Origin: Tersicoccus solisilvae
Lineage (GTDB): Bacteria; Actinomycetota; Actinomycetes; Actinomycetales; Micrococcaceae
NCBI RefSeq assembly: GCF_014643255.1
Contig: NZ_BMJI01000016.1
Span: forward strand, 1-64,000
DNA: 64,000 nucleotides
Direction: 5' to 3'
This document shows, one piece after another, positions 9,386 through 19,520 of the stretch (its first letter is position 1; every line of letters starts with the position of its first letter). Made by a program: the position numbers and the translations under genes. The notes under the pieces are model-generated. The model saw only the letters and a program-made list of their open reading frames with translations. It was not told where the DNA came from and ran no database searches.

Positions 9386-11532
9386 GCGCCGGTCCCGCCC
9401 CGCGCAACGGGAGGGGCGCGGCCGGCACGCAGCGGGCGGGCACCGGCGCGGACACCGGACTCGCCGCGACCCCGGCAGCCCCGGCGACGGCGCTGCTCGA
9501 CGCGGCCGTCGCCGGTCTCGGCGGCGAACACCGCGACGGTCAGCGCGCCATGCTCGACCACGTCGAGGCCGCCATCGCCGACGGGCGGCACCTGCTCGTG
9601 CAGGCGGGCACCGGCACCGGCAAGTCCCTGGCCTACCTCGTGCCGCTGATCCGGCACGCCCTGGCGGCCGAACGGCCCGTGCTCGTGGCCACCGCGACGC
9701 TCGCCCTGCAGGCCCAGATCGTGGGCCGGGACCTGCCCCGCCTGCTCGAGGCGCTCGCCCCCGAGCTGGACCGCACGATCGACGTCGCCCTCGTCAAGGG
9801 GCGCGGCAACTACGTGTGCCGGCACAAGCTCGACGGCGGGTTCCCCGTCGAGGAGGACCCGGCAGACACGTTGTTCAGCCTCGCCGCGGACACCGCGGCG
9901 CCGCACCCCGGCGGGCCGGTCCGGGACCAGCAGCGGGCCGACGGGCCGGTCAGCGCCCTGGGCCGGGAGGTCACCCGGCTGCGGGAATGGGCGGCCGAGA
10001 CGGAGACCGGTGACCGCGACGAGCTGCGGCCCGGCGTCTCCGAGCGTGCCTGGCGACAGGTCTCGGTCAGCGCCATGGAGTGCATCGGCGCCCAGAAGTG
10101 CCCGGTGGCGGCCGAGTGCTCCAGCGAACGGGCTCGTCAGCGCGTCGCCGAGGCGGACCTCGTCGTCACCAATCACGCCATGCTCGCCATCGACGCGTTC
10201 GAGGGCCTGGCCGTCCTGCCCGACTACGAGATCGCGGTCATCGACGAGGCGCACGAGCTGGCCGACCGCGTCACCGGCGCCGTCACCGGCCAGCTCGCCT
10301 CCGCCATGGTGCGCACCGCCGCGACCGCAGCCCGTCGGCACACCGCGATCGACACCACCGCGCTGCACGAGGCCGCCGACGGCCTCGACGCCGCGCTGGC
10401 CGGCGCGCCGACCGGGCTGCTGGCGCGCGGGCTGGACGAGGACGCCGCCACCGCCGTCAACCGCGTGCTCGCTGCCACGCGGGCCGCGCTCTCGGACTCG
10501 AAACCCGGCCAGGGCGCGGCGGCCGACGGGGGTCGGCAGCTGGCGCGTTCCCGGCTGACGCAGGTGCACGACGTCGCCGAGCGGTTGCTCGCCGCGGCAC
10601 CGGCCACCGACGCCGTCTGGGTGTCGCGCCCCGGCCACTGGTCGCCGCAGAGCGGCTACGCCGAGGCGGACCCGACCGATCCGGCCACCCTGACCATCGC
10701 CCCGCTGTCCGTGGCCGGCCGGCTCCGGGAGGGGCTCTTCGCGGATCGCACGGTGGTGCTCACCTCGGCCACGCTGGCCATCGGATCCGCGTTCGAACCG
10801 GTCGCCGGGGCGCTCGGGCTCCAGGGGGCGGGTGCGCCGTCCTGGACCGGCGTGGACGTCGGCTCCCCGTTCGACTACCCCCGGCAGGGCGTGCTGTACG
10901 TGGCGAAGCATCTGCCGCGGCCCGGCCCGGGCATCTCCGCGGCCGCCCTCGACGAACTGGAGGCCCTGATCCGGGCCTCGGGCGGTGGGGCGCTCGGCCT
11001 CTTCTCCGCGCGGCGGGCTGCCGAGCAGGCGGCCGACGCACTGCGGGAGAGGCTCGACGTACCCATCCTCTGCCAGGGTGAAGGCGGCACCGCCGCGCTG
11101 ATCGAGCAGTTCGCCGCCGACCCCGACACGTGCCTGTTCGGCACCATGTCGCTGTGGCAGGGCGTCGACGTGCCCGGGCCGGCGTGCCGGCTCGTCGTGA
11201 TCGACAAGATCCCGTTCCCGCGCCCCGACGACCCGCTGTCGACGGCCCGCACGCGTGCGGTCGCCGGCGCCGGCGGTAACGGTTTCATGGCGGTCTCCGC
11301 CTCCCACGCGGCCGTGCGGCTCGCCCAGGGGGCGGGTCGGTTGATCCGCAGCCGCGGCGACCGGGGCGTCGTCGCCGTCCTGGACTCGCGGCTCGCGACC
11401 GCCGGCTACGGCGGGTTCCTGCGGGCCTCGTTGCCGCCGTTCTGGACGACCACGGACCGCGACGTCGCCCTCGCCGCGCTGGGCAGGCTCGCGGCCGCCA
11501 CGAGTGGTGCGTCGGAGGTGGCCGCGGGCTAG
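9382..11532 (+). CDS. DinG/XPD-family ATP-dependent DNA helicase
   Basis: This 716-residue superfamily 2 helicase has Walker [12 protein letters not shown], the DEAH box VIDEAHEL, and the late motifs [15 protein letters not shown] and QGAGRLIRS. Cysteines in YVCRHKL and in [15 protein letters not shown] fit the four-cysteine Fe-S cluster of XPD and DinG enzymes. The family unwinds forked DNA and R-loops from 5' to 3'. It overlaps hflX by 4 bases at the front and lexA by 4 bases at the back, where the two genes converge on shared CTAG. Whether it is SOS-induced is not shown by an operator of its own. Confidence 0.93.
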   Translation: MSAGPAPRNGRGAAGTQRAGTGADTGLAATPAAPATALLDAAVAGLGGEHRDGQRAMLDHVEAAIADGRHLLVQAGTGTGKSLAYLVPLIRHALAAERPVLVATATLALQAQIVGRDLPRLLEALAPELDRTIDVALVKGRGNYVCRHKLDGGFPVEEDPADTLFSLAADTAAPHPGGPVRDQQRADGPVSALGREVTRLREWAAETETGDRDELRPGVSERAWRQVSVSAMECIGAQKCPVAAECSSERARQRVAEADLVVTNHAMLAIDAFEGLAVLPDYEIAVIDEAHELADRVTGAVTGQLASAMVRTAATAARRHTAIDTTALHEAADGLDAALAGAPTGLLARGLDEDAATAVNRVLAATRAALSDSKPGQGAAADGGRQLARSRLTQVHDVAERLLAAAPATDAVWVSRPGHWSPQSGYAEADPTDPATLTIAPLSVAGRLREGLFADRTVVLTSATLAIGSAFEPVAGALGLQGAGAPSWTGVDVGSPFDYPRQGVLYVAKHLPRPGPGISAAALDELEALIRASGGGALGLFSARRAAEQAADALRERLDVPILCQGEGGTAALIEQFAADPDTCLFGTMSLWQGVDVPGPACRLVVIDKIPFPRPDDPLSTARTRAVAGAGGNGFMAVSASHAAVRLAQGAGRLIRSRGDRGVVAVLDSRLATAGYGGFLRASLPPFWTTTDRDVALAALGRLAAATSGASEVAAG

Positions 11533-12209
11533 AGGGCGCGGACCACGGAGACGACCTTGCCCATCACGGTCGCGTGGTCACCGAGGATCGGCTCGTACCG
11601 GGTGTTCTGCGGCAGCAGCCAGGTGTGTCCGTCGCGCTGCCGGAAGGTCTTGACGGTCGCCTCGTCGTCGAGGAGGGCGGCGACGATGTCGCCGTTCTCG
11701 GCCGCGTTCTGGCGGCGCACGACCACCCAGTCCCCGTCGCAGATCGCCGCGTCGATCATCGAGTCGCCCGAGACCTGCAGCATGAACAGTTCGCCGTGCC
11801 CCACCAACCGGCGCGGCAGCGGCATCACGTCCTCGACCTGCTGATCGGCCAGGATCGGCCCGCCCGCGGCGATCCGGCCGACCAGCGGCACCATCGCCGT
11901 GTCGGTCGCCGAGGGGACGAGCGGCGTGGGGACGACCGGGTCGTCGGTCTCGGCCGCCGGCCCCTCGGCCAGGGTGAGCGGGATCAGCACCTCCATGGCT
12001 CGCGGCCGCTTCGGGTCGCGCCGCAGGTAGCCGAGTCGCTCGAGCTGACCCAGCTGGTGGGTGACGCTGGAGAGGCTGGCCAGTCCCACCGTGTCGCCGA
12101 TCTCCCGCATGGACGGCGGATAGCCCTTGGCCGTGACGGAGCGCTGGATGGTCTCGAGGATCGTCTGCTGCCGGGCGGTCAGGCCCCGGGTCCCTGCGCT
12201 TCGCTGCAC
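11529..12209 (-). CDS. lexA: SOS repressor LexA
   Basis: LexA represses DNA-damage genes and cleaves itself when RecA filaments form. The 226-residue protein has the N-terminal winged helix ([13 protein letters not shown] to [11 protein letters not shown]), the Ala115-Gly116 cleavage site in GRIAAGG, and the Ser150/Lys187 dyad in SGDSM and TVKTF. The GTG start at 12209 was chosen because GAGAGGA stands 8 nt upstream and the product begins just before the conserved domain. The leader of about 140 nt contains its own SOS box. It is divergent from a LysM gene, as in many actinobacteria. Confidence 0.96.
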   Translation of the reverse strand: MQRSAGTRGLTARQQTILETIQRSVTAKGYPPSMREIGDTVGLASLSSVTHQLGQLERLGYLRRDPKRPRAMEVLIPLTLAEGPAAETDDPVVPTPLVPSATDTAMVPLVGRIAAGGPILADQQVEDVMPLPRRLVGHGELFMLQVSGDSMIDAAICDGDWVVVRRQNAAENGDIVAALLDDEATVKTFRQRDGHTWLLPQNTRYEPILGDHATVMGKVVSVVRAL

Positions 12210-12349
12210 GCGCTGTGTCCTCTCACGTTCCGATCTCGCGCCGCACGGTGACGGCGGGAGTCGGCTCTGGCAGTTCTGTCGGTGGCGGTTGGTGCACTGG
12301 AGACCGAACCGGCTCCTGCGCCTCACGGTAGGGGAGCCGGGGACCCTTT

Positions 12350-12365
12350 TCAAACACATGTTCTA
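12350..12365. promoter_or_regulatory. SOS box on the lexA side
   Basis: TCAAACACATGTTCTA matches TCGAAC-N4-GTTCGA with two mismatches. It lies 140 bases upstream of the lexA start, so it probably mediates autoregulation. Confidence 0.75.
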
Positions 12366-12417
12366 GCGAGTCTCGACATCGTTCGATGATCAGTGCTAGA
12401 AAAGGACCAGAACGGAT

Positions 12418-12433
12418 TCGAAGATGTGTTCGA
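12418..12433. promoter_or_regulatory. SOS box on the LysM-gene side
   Basis: TCGAAGATGTGTTCGA matches the SOS box at 11 of 12 defined positions. It lies 72 bases before the LysM gene start at 12506. Confidence 0.8.
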
Positions 12434-12505
12434 ACCCGCGTGTGGAGGGGCGACCGACCCCGCTCACCGGCGAACCGTCTCGGATCCCTGACCGAGGAGG
12501 CTGGC

Positions 12506-13000
12506 ATGTCGACCCACGTCCTGCACGCACCGAGCTTCACCCTTCCCGTCCGCCGCACCCACCGGACGGCCGTCCGCAATCCCCGTCCTGCCTCGCGGCA
12601 GGCCGGCACGCCCGTGCGTCCGGCCTCCGTCCGCCCGGCGGCGTCCGCACCCCGTGCCGCACGTGTCGGCAGCCCGCGGCGCTCGCCGCTGCACCTGACC
12701 CGCCGAGGCCGGCTCGTGTTCGTGGGCCTGCCCGTCCTGTTGGCCACCGCGCTGCTGCTGACGGTGGTCGGCGTCTTCACCACCGCGCCGGCCGCCGCCG
12801 AGCAGGGGGTCCGCGCCGTGCCGTCCACCCCGGCCGTCCAGGTCACCGTCCGGCCGGGCGAGTCCCTGTGGGAGCTCGCCGCCGCGAACGCGCACGGCCG
12901 GGACACCCGCGACGTCGTCGCCCAGATCGTGGAACTGAACGGACTGCGCGGGGACGCCATCGAGTCCGGCCGCAAGCTGTACGTGCCGCTCGGCTCCTGA
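12506..13000 (+). CDS. LysM-domain membrane protein, likely SOS-induced division suppressor
   Basis: This 164-residue protein has a basic, proline-rich cytoplasmic N-terminus, one membrane helix (about residues 70-92) and an extracytoplasmic LysM domain (about 111-161, VRPGESLWELA to GRKLYVPLG). LysM binds peptidoglycan. The layout and the position divergent from lexA match M. tuberculosis Rv2719c (ChiZ) and, more loosely, DivS and YneA, which hold back division after DNA damage. No hydrolase motif is visible, so action by binding or protein contact is more likely than cutting. GAGGAGG precedes the ATG. Confidence 0.85.
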   Translation: MSTHVLHAPSFTLPVRRTHRTAVRNPRPASRQAGTPVRPASVRPAASAPRAARVGSPRRSPLHLTRRGRLVFVGLPVLLATALLLTVVGVFTTAPAAAEQGVRAVPSTPAVQVTVRPGESLWELAAANAHGRDTRDVVAQIVELNGLRGDAIESGRKLYVPLGS

Positions 13001-13055
13001 GCCGCTCGCGGGCCGCGAACGGGGTGCCGATTCGCGGCCCGGCGGGCCGGATTCC

Positions 13056-13061
13056 TAGAAT
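13056..13061 (+). promoter_or_regulatory. -10 box for a probable leaderless hisC transcript
   Basis: TAGAAT followed by 6 nt and the GTG of hisC, without a ribosome site. Confidence 0.55.
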
Positions 13062-13067
13062 GGAACG

Positions 13068-14204
13068 GTGAATCCGAACAGCGCCGAGGGACGACTGGAG
13101 CGCCTCGCGGCGCTGCCGCTACGGGAGAATCTGCGGGGCGCGTCACCGTACGGAGCGCCGCAGATCGACGTGCCGGTGCAGTTGAACGTCAACGAGAACA
13201 CCCATCCCCTCCCGGCCGAGGTCCGTGCGGCGATCCTGGCCGGCGTCGAGGGCACCCTCGAGACCCTCAACCGGTACCCGGACCGGGAGTTCACCACCCT
13301 CCGGGCGGCCCTCGCCCGGTACCTCGGGCACGGGCTCGACGCGGATCACCTGTGGGCGGCCAACGGGTCCAACGAGGTGCTGCAGCAGATCCTGCAGGCG
13401 TTCGGCGGACCCGGGCGCACGCTGATGAGTTTTCCGCCGACCTACTCCATGTACCCGCTGTTGGCCGCCGGCACGGACACCCGGTACGTGGCCGGGACCC
13501 GGGGGCCGGACTTCACGCTGCGGCCGGACGACGCCGCGGCGCAGGTCCGCGAGCAGGCGCCGGACGTCGTCATCGTCTGCACGCCCAACAACCCGACGGG
13601 CACCGCCACGGGTCTGGACGTGATCGAGGCGGTCTACGCGGCGACCGAGGCGACGCGCTCGATCGTGGTCGTCGACGAGGCGTACGCCGAGTTCGCGCAC
13701 ACCGGCACCGCGAGCGCCCTCGAGCTGCTGCCGGGCCGCCCGCGGCTGGTCATCTCCCGCACCATGAGCAAGGCCTTCGGCATGGCCGGGACGCGGCTGG
13801 GCTACCTGGCCGCCGCCCCCGAGGTGACCGATGCCCTGCGCCTGGTCCGTCTGCCGTACCACCTCTCGGCCGTCACCCAGGCCGTCGCCCTCGCCGCCCT
13901 CGTTCACGCCGACGCCCTGCTGGCCACGGTCGAGGACATCAAGGCGCAGCGGGACCGGATCGTCACCGGACTGGACCGGCTGGGCCTGACGCCGACCCCG
14001 TCGGACGCCAACTTCGTCCTCTTCGGGCCGCTCGCCGACCCGACCGCGGTCTGGCACGGCCTGCTCGACGCCGGCGTGATCATCCGGGACATCGGCCTGC
14101 GCGGACGGTTGCGGGTCAGCGCCGGCACCGAGGCGGAGACCACGGCCTTCCTCGACCGGATGGTCGAGCTGGCCGCCGCCGGTGTCGCCATCCCGGCCCC
14201 CTGA
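13068..14204 (+). CDS. hisC: Histidinol-phosphate aminotransferase HisC
   Basis: HisC makes L-histidinol phosphate from imidazole-acetol phosphate with PLP. The 378-residue fold-type I aminotransferase has VCTPNNPTG, VVDEAYAEF and the PLP lysine in SRTMSKAFGMAGTRLGY (K235). It heads hisC-hisB-hisH-priA. hisD, which is often just upstream in relatives, is not here; the neighbour is the LysM gene. The GTG start is supported by the -10 box 6 nt upstream. Confidence 0.94.
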   Translation: MNPNSAEGRLERLAALPLRENLRGASPYGAPQIDVPVQLNVNENTHPLPAEVRAAILAGVEGTLETLNRYPDREFTTLRAALARYLGHGLDADHLWAANGSNEVLQQILQAFGGPGRTLMSFPPTYSMYPLLAAGTDTRYVAGTRGPDFTLRPDDAAAQVREQAPDVVIVCTPNNPTGTATGLDVIEAVYAATEATRSIVVVDEAYAEFAHTGTASALELLPGRPRLVISRTMSKAFGMAGTRLGYLAAAPEVTDALRLVRLPYHLSAVTQAVALAALVHADALLATVEDIKAQRDRIVTGLDRLGLTPTPSDANFVLFGPLADPTAVWHGLLDAGVIIRDIGLRGRLRVSAGTEAETTAFLDRMVELAAAGVAIPAP

Positions 14205-14284
14205 GCACCGCCACCGGCCCTCCGCCCCGCCGCCCGCGGGCGCCCGCCGCCACCGGCCCCCCAGCGCCGTCCCGCGCCGCTCGA

Positions 14285-14290
14285 TAGACT
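14285..14290 (+). promoter_or_regulatory. Possible -10 box upstream of hisB
   Basis: TAGACT lies 52 bases before the hisB ATG, in the 138-base gap after hisC. It suggests that hisBH-priA may have its own promoter. Confidence 0.4.
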
Positions 14291-14342
14291 CGACCCGTCC
14301 CCTCCGACCCCGTCACCTCCTGCGTGACCACGAAGGACTGCC

Positions 14343-14951
14343 ATGAGCACCCCATCCCGGACCGCCCGCCGCGAACGCACGACCAGCGAGTCGTCCGTGA
14401 CGGTCGAGGTCAACCTCGACGGCACCGGTGAGGCCCGGATCGACACGTCCGTGCCGTTCTACGACCACATGCTGACGGCCCTGGCCAAGCACTCGCTGAT
14501 CGACCTGACCGTGCAGGCGACCGGTGACACCCACATCGACGTCCACCACACCGTGGAGGACGTGGCGATCACCCTCGGGGAAGTGCTGCGCGAGGCGCTC
14601 GGCGACAAGGCCGGCATCCGCCGCTTCGGCGAGGCCACCGTCCCGCTGGACGAGGCCCTCGCCCACGCCGTCGTCGACATCTCCGGCCGCCCCTACCTCG
14701 TGCACACGGGCGAGCCCGCCGGCCAGGAGTACCACTTGATCGGGGGCCACTTCACCGGCTCCCTGACCCGGCACGTGTTCGAGGCCCTCGCCCTGCACGC
14801 CCACATCTGCCTGCACATGACGGTGCTCGGCGGCCGGGACCCCCACCACATCGTCGAGGCGCAGTTCAAGGCCCTCGCCCGTGCCCTGCGCGCGGCGGTC
14901 GAACCGGACCCGCGGGTGAGCGGCATCCCGTCCACCAAGGGCGCGCTGTGA
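14343..14951 (+). CDS. hisB: Imidazoleglycerol-phosphate dehydratase HisB
   Basis: HisB removes water from imidazole glycerol phosphate. It is the 202-residue monofunctional form, as usual in actinobacteria, with the metal-binding histidine motifs YDHML, HHTVED and a C-terminal [12 protein letters not shown] short N-terminal tail rich in Arg, Thr and Ser precedes the first strand ([11 protein letters not shown]). AAGGA lies before the ATG. Its end overlaps hisH by 4 bases, which implies coupled translation. Confidence 0.96.
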   Translation: MSTPSRTARRERTTSESSVTVEVNLDGTGEARIDTSVPFYDHMLTALAKHSLIDLTVQATGDTHIDVHHTVEDVAITLGEVLREALGDKAGIRRFGEATVPLDEALAHAVVDISGRPYLVHTGEPAGQEYHLIGGHFTGSLTRHVFEALALHAHICLHMTVLGGRDPHHIVEAQFKALARALRAAVEPDPRVSGIPSTKGAL

Positions 14952-15586
14952 GCGCCCGCCGGCGCGTCACCGTCCTGGACTACGGATCGGGGAACATCCG
15001 CTCGGCCGTGCGCGCGCTCGAACGCGTCGGCGCGGACGTCACGCTCAGCCGCGACCCGAAGGACGTGACCGAGGCCGCCGGGCTGGTCGTGCCCGGCGTC
15101 GGTGCCTTCGACGCGGTCATGACCGGGCTGCGCGCCGTCGACGGGCCCCGCCTGATCGGTCGCCGGATCGCCGGCAATCGCCCCGTGCTCGGCATCTGCG
15201 TCGGCATGCAGGTGATGTTCGATCGCGGCGTCGAGCACGGCGTTCCCACCGCCGGCCTCGGGGAGTGGCCGGGAACCGTCGAGCGGCTCGCGGCCGACGT
15301 CGTCCCGCACATGGGGTGGAACACCGTCGAACCCCCCGCCGACAGCACGCTGTTCGCGGGCCTGGCCGACGAGCGGTTCTACTTCGTCCACTCCTACGGC
15401 GTGCAGGACTGGTCCTTCGACGTCTCCATCCCGGCGATGGCGGCCCCGCGCGTGACCTGGAGCCGCCACGGCGCCCCGTTCATCGCCGCCGTCGAGAACG
15501 GGCCGCTGTCCGCCACCCAGTTCCACCCCGAGAAGTCCGCCGACGCCGGCGCGCAGCTGCTGCGCAACTGGCTCGGCACGCTCTAG
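14948..15586 (+). CDS. hisH: Imidazole glycerol phosphate synthase, glutamine amidotransferase subunit HisH
   Basis: HisH releases ammonia from glutamine for HisF. The 212-residue class I amidotransferase has the nucleophile C84 in GICVGMQ and the H193/E195 pair in QFHPEKS. The GTG start overlaps the hisB stop. The HisF partner is not in this window, so it must be encoded elsewhere. Confidence 0.96.
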   Translation: MSARRRVTVLDYGSGNIRSAVRALERVGADVTLSRDPKDVTEAAGLVVPGVGAFDAVMTGLRAVDGPRLIGRRIAGNRPVLGICVGMQVMFDRGVEHGVPTAGLGEWPGTVERLAADVVPHMGWNTVEPPADSTLFAGLADERFYFVHSYGVQDWSFDVSIPAMAAPRVTWSRHGAPFIAAVENGPLSATQFHPEKSADAGAQLLRNWLGTL

Positions 15587-15659
15587 CCCACGGCACCGGC
15601 CCCGGCGACACGACGAACGCACCCCACCACCGGCACCGCCGGAGAAGACGAGGATCCGC

Positions 15660-16430
15660 ATGACCCCCACCCCCGAGGCCCCCGGCGCCGAGACCGCCAC
15701 GGTCGACCGGCTGGTGCTGCTGCCCGCCGTCGACGTCGCCGACGGGCAGGCCGTGCGCCTGGTCCAGGGCGAGGCCGGCAGCGAGACCGCCTACGGGGAC
15801 CCGGTCGACGCCGCCCGCCAGTGGCAGGACGCCGGCGCCGAGTGGGTGCACCTGGTAGACCTCGACGCCGCGTTCGGCCGCGGCTCGAACCGCGACCTGC
15901 TCGCCCGCGTGGTCGAGAACCTGGAGGTCAAGATCGAGCTGTCCGGCGGCATCCGCGACGACGCCTCCCTCGACCAGGCCCTTGAGCTCGGCGCCACCCG
16001 CGTCAACCTCGGCACCGCCGCCCTGGAGAACCCCGCCTGGACCGCGGCCGCGATCGAGAAGTACGGCGACGCGATCGCCGTCGGCCTCGACGTGCGCGGC
16101 ACCACCCTGGCCGCCCGCGGCTGGACCCGCGAGGGCGGCGACCTGTGGGAGGTGCTGGCCCGGCTCGAGGACGCCGGCTGCGCCCGCTACGTCGTCACGG
16201 ACGTGACCAAGGACGGCACCATGCGCGGCCCCAACCTCGACCTGCTCGGCGAGGTGCTCGAGCGGACCGGCAAGCCCGTCGTCGCCTCCGGCGGCATCTC
16301 CTCCCTGGAGGACCTGAGGGCACTGCGCACCCTCGTCCCGCAGGGCCTCGAGGGGGCCATCGTGGGCAAGGCGCTGTACGCGGGCGCGTTCACGCTGCCC
16401 GAGGCGCTGGACGTGGCCGGCCGCCCGTGA
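15660..16430 (+). CDS. priA: Bifunctional HisA/TrpF isomerase PriA
   Basis: A 256-residue TIM barrel that isomerises ProFAR for histidine synthesis and, in actinobacteria, also PRA for tryptophan synthesis. The family motifs [19 protein letters not shown], the [12 protein letters not shown] phosphate-binding region and the second catalytic aspartate in [13 protein letters not shown] are present. Dual function is inferred from lineage and from the absence of any trpF in this window; the sequence alone does not prove it. The last bases overlap the start of the next gene (GTGA). Confidence 0.93.
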   Translation: MTPTPEAPGAETATVDRLVLLPAVDVADGQAVRLVQGEAGSETAYGDPVDAARQWQDAGAEWVHLVDLDAAFGRGSNRDLLARVVENLEVKIELSGGIRDDASLDQALELGATRVNLGTAALENPAWTAAAIEKYGDAIAVGLDVRGTTLAARGWTREGGDLWEVLARLEDAGCARYVVTDVTKDGTMRGPNLDLLGEVLERTGKPVVASGGISSLEDLRALRTLVPQGLEGAIVGKALYAGAFTLPEALDVAGRP

Positions 16431-17332
16431 GCCGCGAGCTCCCCGGGCACATCCGGGCGCTGCTGGACGCCGCCGGCGGTCCGGCCGACTCCGCCGGGAT
16501 CCCGTGGGCGGGCCGGGACCTGGCCGGTTCGGTGCCGGCGACGGCGGAGCATGCCGGCGACGACGGCCTGGCCGACACAGCCGTGACCGCGGCCCTGGAC
16601 GCCCTGCGAGCCGGACGCGCGGGGGAGGACGCCGTCGTCGACGCCCTGCGGGACGCCCGGATCTTCGTCCCGCTGGTTGCCAGCGTCGCCGGCCACGCCC
16701 ACGTCGGCTCGGATTCCGGCCCGGACGGCGCATCCACCGACGCGTCGGCCGACGGCGAGCACGCAGCGGTCTCCGACAAGGAGGCGGACCTGTCGCTGGT
16801 GACGGTCGCCGCGCCGGACGGCCGCACCGCCCTGCCCGTGTTCACCTCCGTGGACGCCCTGCGCGCCTGGCATCCGGACGCGCGGCCGATCCCGACCTGG
16901 GCGCCGCGCGCCGCGCTCGCCGCGGCGGCGGAGGATGCCCAGCTGATGGTCCTCGACCCCGGGGCGGACCTCAGCTTCGTGGTCCGCCGGCCCGCGCTGT
17001 GGTCGCTCGCCCAGCAGCGACCGTGGGCACCGTCCTACACCGATCCGGCCGTCGCCGCCGCCGCGCGCGGTGCTACGGTGAGCGAGGCCGCTGTCCGCCG
17101 GGTCGGCTGTGCAGCGGGCCGCGGTGTGGCCAGCGTCGCCCGCGACGGCACGGAGATCGCCGGGGGTGGCCCCGGCCCCGAACTGTGCATCGAACTGACC
17201 CTGCGCGCCGGCCTCGACCGGCGCGACCTGGACGCCACCGTGCGCCGGATCCAGGAGCGGCTGGCCGCCGACCCCGTGTTCGCCGACGGCGTCGATTCGA
17301 TCGAGCTGCGGATCGTCGCCGCGCCCGCCTGA
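16427..17332 (+). CDS. SseB-like protein
   Basis: A 301-residue protein with an SseB N-terminal-type domain, seen as DARIFVPLV early on, [15 protein letters not shown] in the middle and [19 protein letters not shown] at the end of the domain. The C-terminal part (about 200-300) is a second alpha/beta region. An acidic, Ser/Ala/Asp-rich insert separates the first strands. The function of the family is poorly known. It overlaps priA by 4 bases, so it is translated with the histidine genes, an arrangement common in Micrococcales; no catalytic motif is visible. Confidence 0.82.
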   Translation: MSRELPGHIRALLDAAGGPADSAGIPWAGRDLAGSVPATAEHAGDDGLADTAVTAALDALRAGRAGEDAVVDALRDARIFVPLVASVAGHAHVGSDSGPDGASTDASADGEHAAVSDKEADLSLVTVAAPDGRTALPVFTSVDALRAWHPDARPIPTWAPRAALAAAAEDAQLMVLDPGADLSFVVRRPALWSLAQQRPWAPSYTDPAVAAAARGATVSEAAVRRVGCAAGRGVASVARDGTEIAGGGPGPELCIELTLRAGLDRRDLDATVRRIQERLAADPVFADGVDSIELRIVAAPA

Positions 17333-17376
17333 CCCCGTGCCGCGTGCCGGGCCGAGATGACAGGACGAAGTCCGCG

Positions 17377-18696
17377 ATGAGGACGACGACGTTCGCCCGC
17401 TACGGTGAGCTGCTGGCCCAGCCGCCGATCCGCCGCCTGGTGCTCGTGGGCATGCTCGCCCGCGTCCCGCACGCCGCCGCGGGTGTGCTGCTCACCCTGC
17501 ACGTGGTCGACGCCCTCGCCCGTGGCTACACCGCCGCCGGCATCGTCGCCACCGCCATCACCGTCGGCCTGGCGGTCGGCGCCCCCTGGCGCGGGCACCG
17601 GGTGGACACGGTCGGGCTGCGCCGCGCGCTCCTGCCGTCCGTCGTGGCCGAGGCCGTGATCTGGTCGATCGCCCCGTTCCTGCCGTACGAGCTGCTGATC
17701 CCCGCCGCGGTGCTCGGCGGCCTGTTCGCCCTGCCCGTCTTCTCCGTCGTCCGCCAGTCCCTCGCCGTGCTCGTCGCCGAGGAGCAGCGGCGCACCGCCT
17801 ACGCCGTCGACTCGATGGCCACGGAGCTCGTCTTCATCGTGGGCCCGGCCACCGGCGTCGTGCTGGCCACCACCCTGCACACCCAGATCGGGCTCGTCCT
17901 CGTCGGCGTCTGCTCCGCGCTGGCCGGGGTGCTGCTGATGTGGTTCAACCCGCCCACCCGGTCCAGCCAGCTCGGTGCACGCCACGACGCGGCGGAGAGC
18001 GAGCGGAACCGCCGGCAGGACGCCGAGGCGGTGCAGACGATCGCCCCGGCCGAGGTCGCCTCCGCCACCGACGCGATCACCTCGTCCCTGCCGCTGGTCA
18101 CCTCGGCACAGCGCGTCGTCGGCCGGCGTGCGCGGCTGGGCTGGATGACGCCGGCGGTGGTTGCCGTCCTCGGTGCCGCCGCCGCCGTCGGGCTGCTGCT
18201 CTCGGGCAGCGACGTCAGCTTCGTGGCCGTGCTGCGGGAGACCGACCAGGTGGACTCCCTCGGCGTGGTCTTCGCCTTCTGGTGCCTCGCCTCGGTGGTG
18301 GGCGGCCTGATCTACGGCGTGCTGGACCGGCCGATCCCGCCGATGCTCCTGCTGGCCGGGATGAGCCTGTTGACCATCCCGATGGCGCTGGCCAGCGACC
18401 CGCTGACCCTCGGCCTGCTGGCGATCCCGCCGGGCCTGCTGTGCGCGCCGACGCTGACGGCCTGCAGCGAGCGGGTCGCCGACCTGGTGGGGGAGGCCCG
18501 GCGCGGCCAGGCGATGGGCTGGTACGGCTCGGCTCTGACGGCCGGTAGCGCGCTCGGCTCCCCGATGATCGGCATCGCGATCGACGTCTTCGGGCCCGGC
18601 GCCGGGTTCGTCGGCGCGGGCGGCGTGGCGCTGGTCCTCGCGCTGCTGGGGCTGGGGCTGGTGAGCGCCCGGGCCCGCACGCGGCGCCCCTCCTGA
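17377..18696 (+). CDS. MFS transporter, substrate unknown
   Basis: This 439-residue protein has about 11-12 hydrophobic helices in two halves, with a long charged loop of about 60 residues in the middle (about 195-255). The first half carries APWRGHRVDTVGLRRAL, which resembles the MFS loop between helices 2 and 3. It follows the SseB-like gene by 44 bases and ends before a hairpin. Substrate cannot be judged from sequence. The ATG has an ACAGGA site upstream. Confidence 0.85.
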   Translation: MRTTTFARYGELLAQPPIRRLVLVGMLARVPHAAAGVLLTLHVVDALARGYTAAGIVATAITVGLAVGAPWRGHRVDTVGLRRALLPSVVAEAVIWSIAPFLPYELLIPAAVLGGLFALPVFSVVRQSLAVLVAEEQRRTAYAVDSMATELVFIVGPATGVVLATTLHTQIGLVLVGVCSALAGVLLMWFNPPTRSSQLGARHDAAESERNRRQDAEAVQTIAPAEVASATDAITSSLPLVTSAQRVVGRRARLGWMTPAVVAVLGAAAAVGLLLSGSDVSFVAVLRETDQVDSLGVVFAFWCLASVVGGLIYGVLDRPIPPMLLLAGMSLLTIPMALASDPLTLGLLAIPPGLLCAPTLTACSERVADLVGEARRGQAMGWYGSALTAGSALGSPMIGIAIDVFGPGAGFVGAGGVALVLALLGLGLVSARARTRRPS

Positions 18697-18718
18697 TCGC
18701 CGGAGGGCAGTGACGTCA

Positions 18719-18738
18719 CCCCGGTCAGGCGACCGGGG
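18719..18738. terminator. Hairpin between convergent MFS and DUF1844 genes
   Basis: CCCCGGTC and GACCGGGG pair perfectly around a 4-nt loop. No T-run follows, so termination is inferred from position between convergent genes. Confidence 0.5.
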
Positions 18739-18752
18739 TCAGGTGACCGGTC

Positions 18753-19199
18753 TCAGTTGACCGGGCCGGTGAACTTCTCACCCGGTCCCTGACCGGGCTT
18801 GTCGGGGATGGCCGAGGCCTCGCGGAAGGCCAGCTGCAGCGACCGCAGGCCGTCCCGCAACGGCCCGGCGTGCTGGCTGCCGATCTCCGGCGCCGCTGCG
18901 GTGACGAAGCCGGCGAGGGCGGTGATCAGCTTCCGCGCCTCGTCCAGGTCCGTCAGCTCGGCCGCGTCGGGGCCGTCCGCGAGCCCGCACTTGACCGCGG
19001 CCGCGCTCATCAGGTGCACGGCCGCCGTCGTGATCACCTCGACGGCCGGCACCTCCGCGATGTCCCGCATCTGCTGCTGCACGTGGTCGGACTCGCCGGG
19101 GCCGGCGGCGTCATCCGCGCCGTCGGAGCCGGGGAAGACGTGCCGGTCGTCGTGATCGTGCGGGGCGGGCGTGGAGGAATTCGGGTCCGGAAAGGTCAT
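18753..19199 (-). CDS. DUF1844 domain-containing protein
   Basis: A 148-residue protein with a disordered, His/Asp-rich N-terminus (about 45 residues) and a helical DUF1844 core: MRDIAEVPAVEVITTAAVHL, MSAAAVKCGL, then DLDEARKLITALAGFV. The family is commonly found beside infC in actinobacteria, in the opposite direction as here. Its role is unknown. The ATG at 19199 gives the usual N-terminus; the upstream region also serves infC. Confidence 0.85.
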   Translation of the reverse strand: MTFPDPNSSTPAPHDHDDRHVFPGSDGADDAAGPGESDHVQQQMRDIAEVPAVEVITTAAVHLMSAAAVKCGLADGPDAAELTDLDEARKLITALAGFVTAAAPEIGSQHAGPLRDGLRSLQLAFREASAIPDKPGQGPGEKFTGPVN

Positions 19200-19520
19200 G
19201 ATGGTAAGCTTGACACAGACCACCGGCCCGTTTCGCGCGGGCCGATTGCAAGCGGAGGCTTCTCCCACCCGCGACGGCCCGTCTTCATGAGTGCGGCCGC
19301 CGGGTTCCGGTCGGGCACCACGTTCTGCGGATCGGCAGGGCACAGCAGCGGTGCGACGTCGTCGATCGACGTCCTCTCGCGTTGTCTCGTCGTCGCTTCG
19401 CAGTGGTCCCGGCGCAGTTCGACGAAGCCTCCGTGTGCACACGCAGACGGAGGCTTTTCGTGTGTGTGCGGTCCTCACGTCCTCGCGGCGTGAATCACCC
19501 ATCGACCACAGGAGCACCAC
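19200..19520 (+). promoter_or_regulatory. infC leader region, no gene seen
   Basis: About 320 bases separate DUF1844 from infC. TTGACA near 19212 is a possible -35 element. The region includes a terminator-like hairpin (listed separately) and AGGAGC just before the ATT start. The length and structure suggest a leader that controls the infC-rpmI-rplT operon; this is inference. Confidence 0.55.
19425..19458 (+). terminator. Attenuator-like hairpin in the infC leader
   Basis: AAGCCTCCGT (19425-19434) pairs perfectly with ACGGAGGCTT (19447-19456) around a 12-nt loop and runs into TTTT. It sits about 63 bases before the infC start, so it could stop transcription early. The stem also holds GGAGG, which could act as a decoy or control element. 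Confidence 0.6.
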
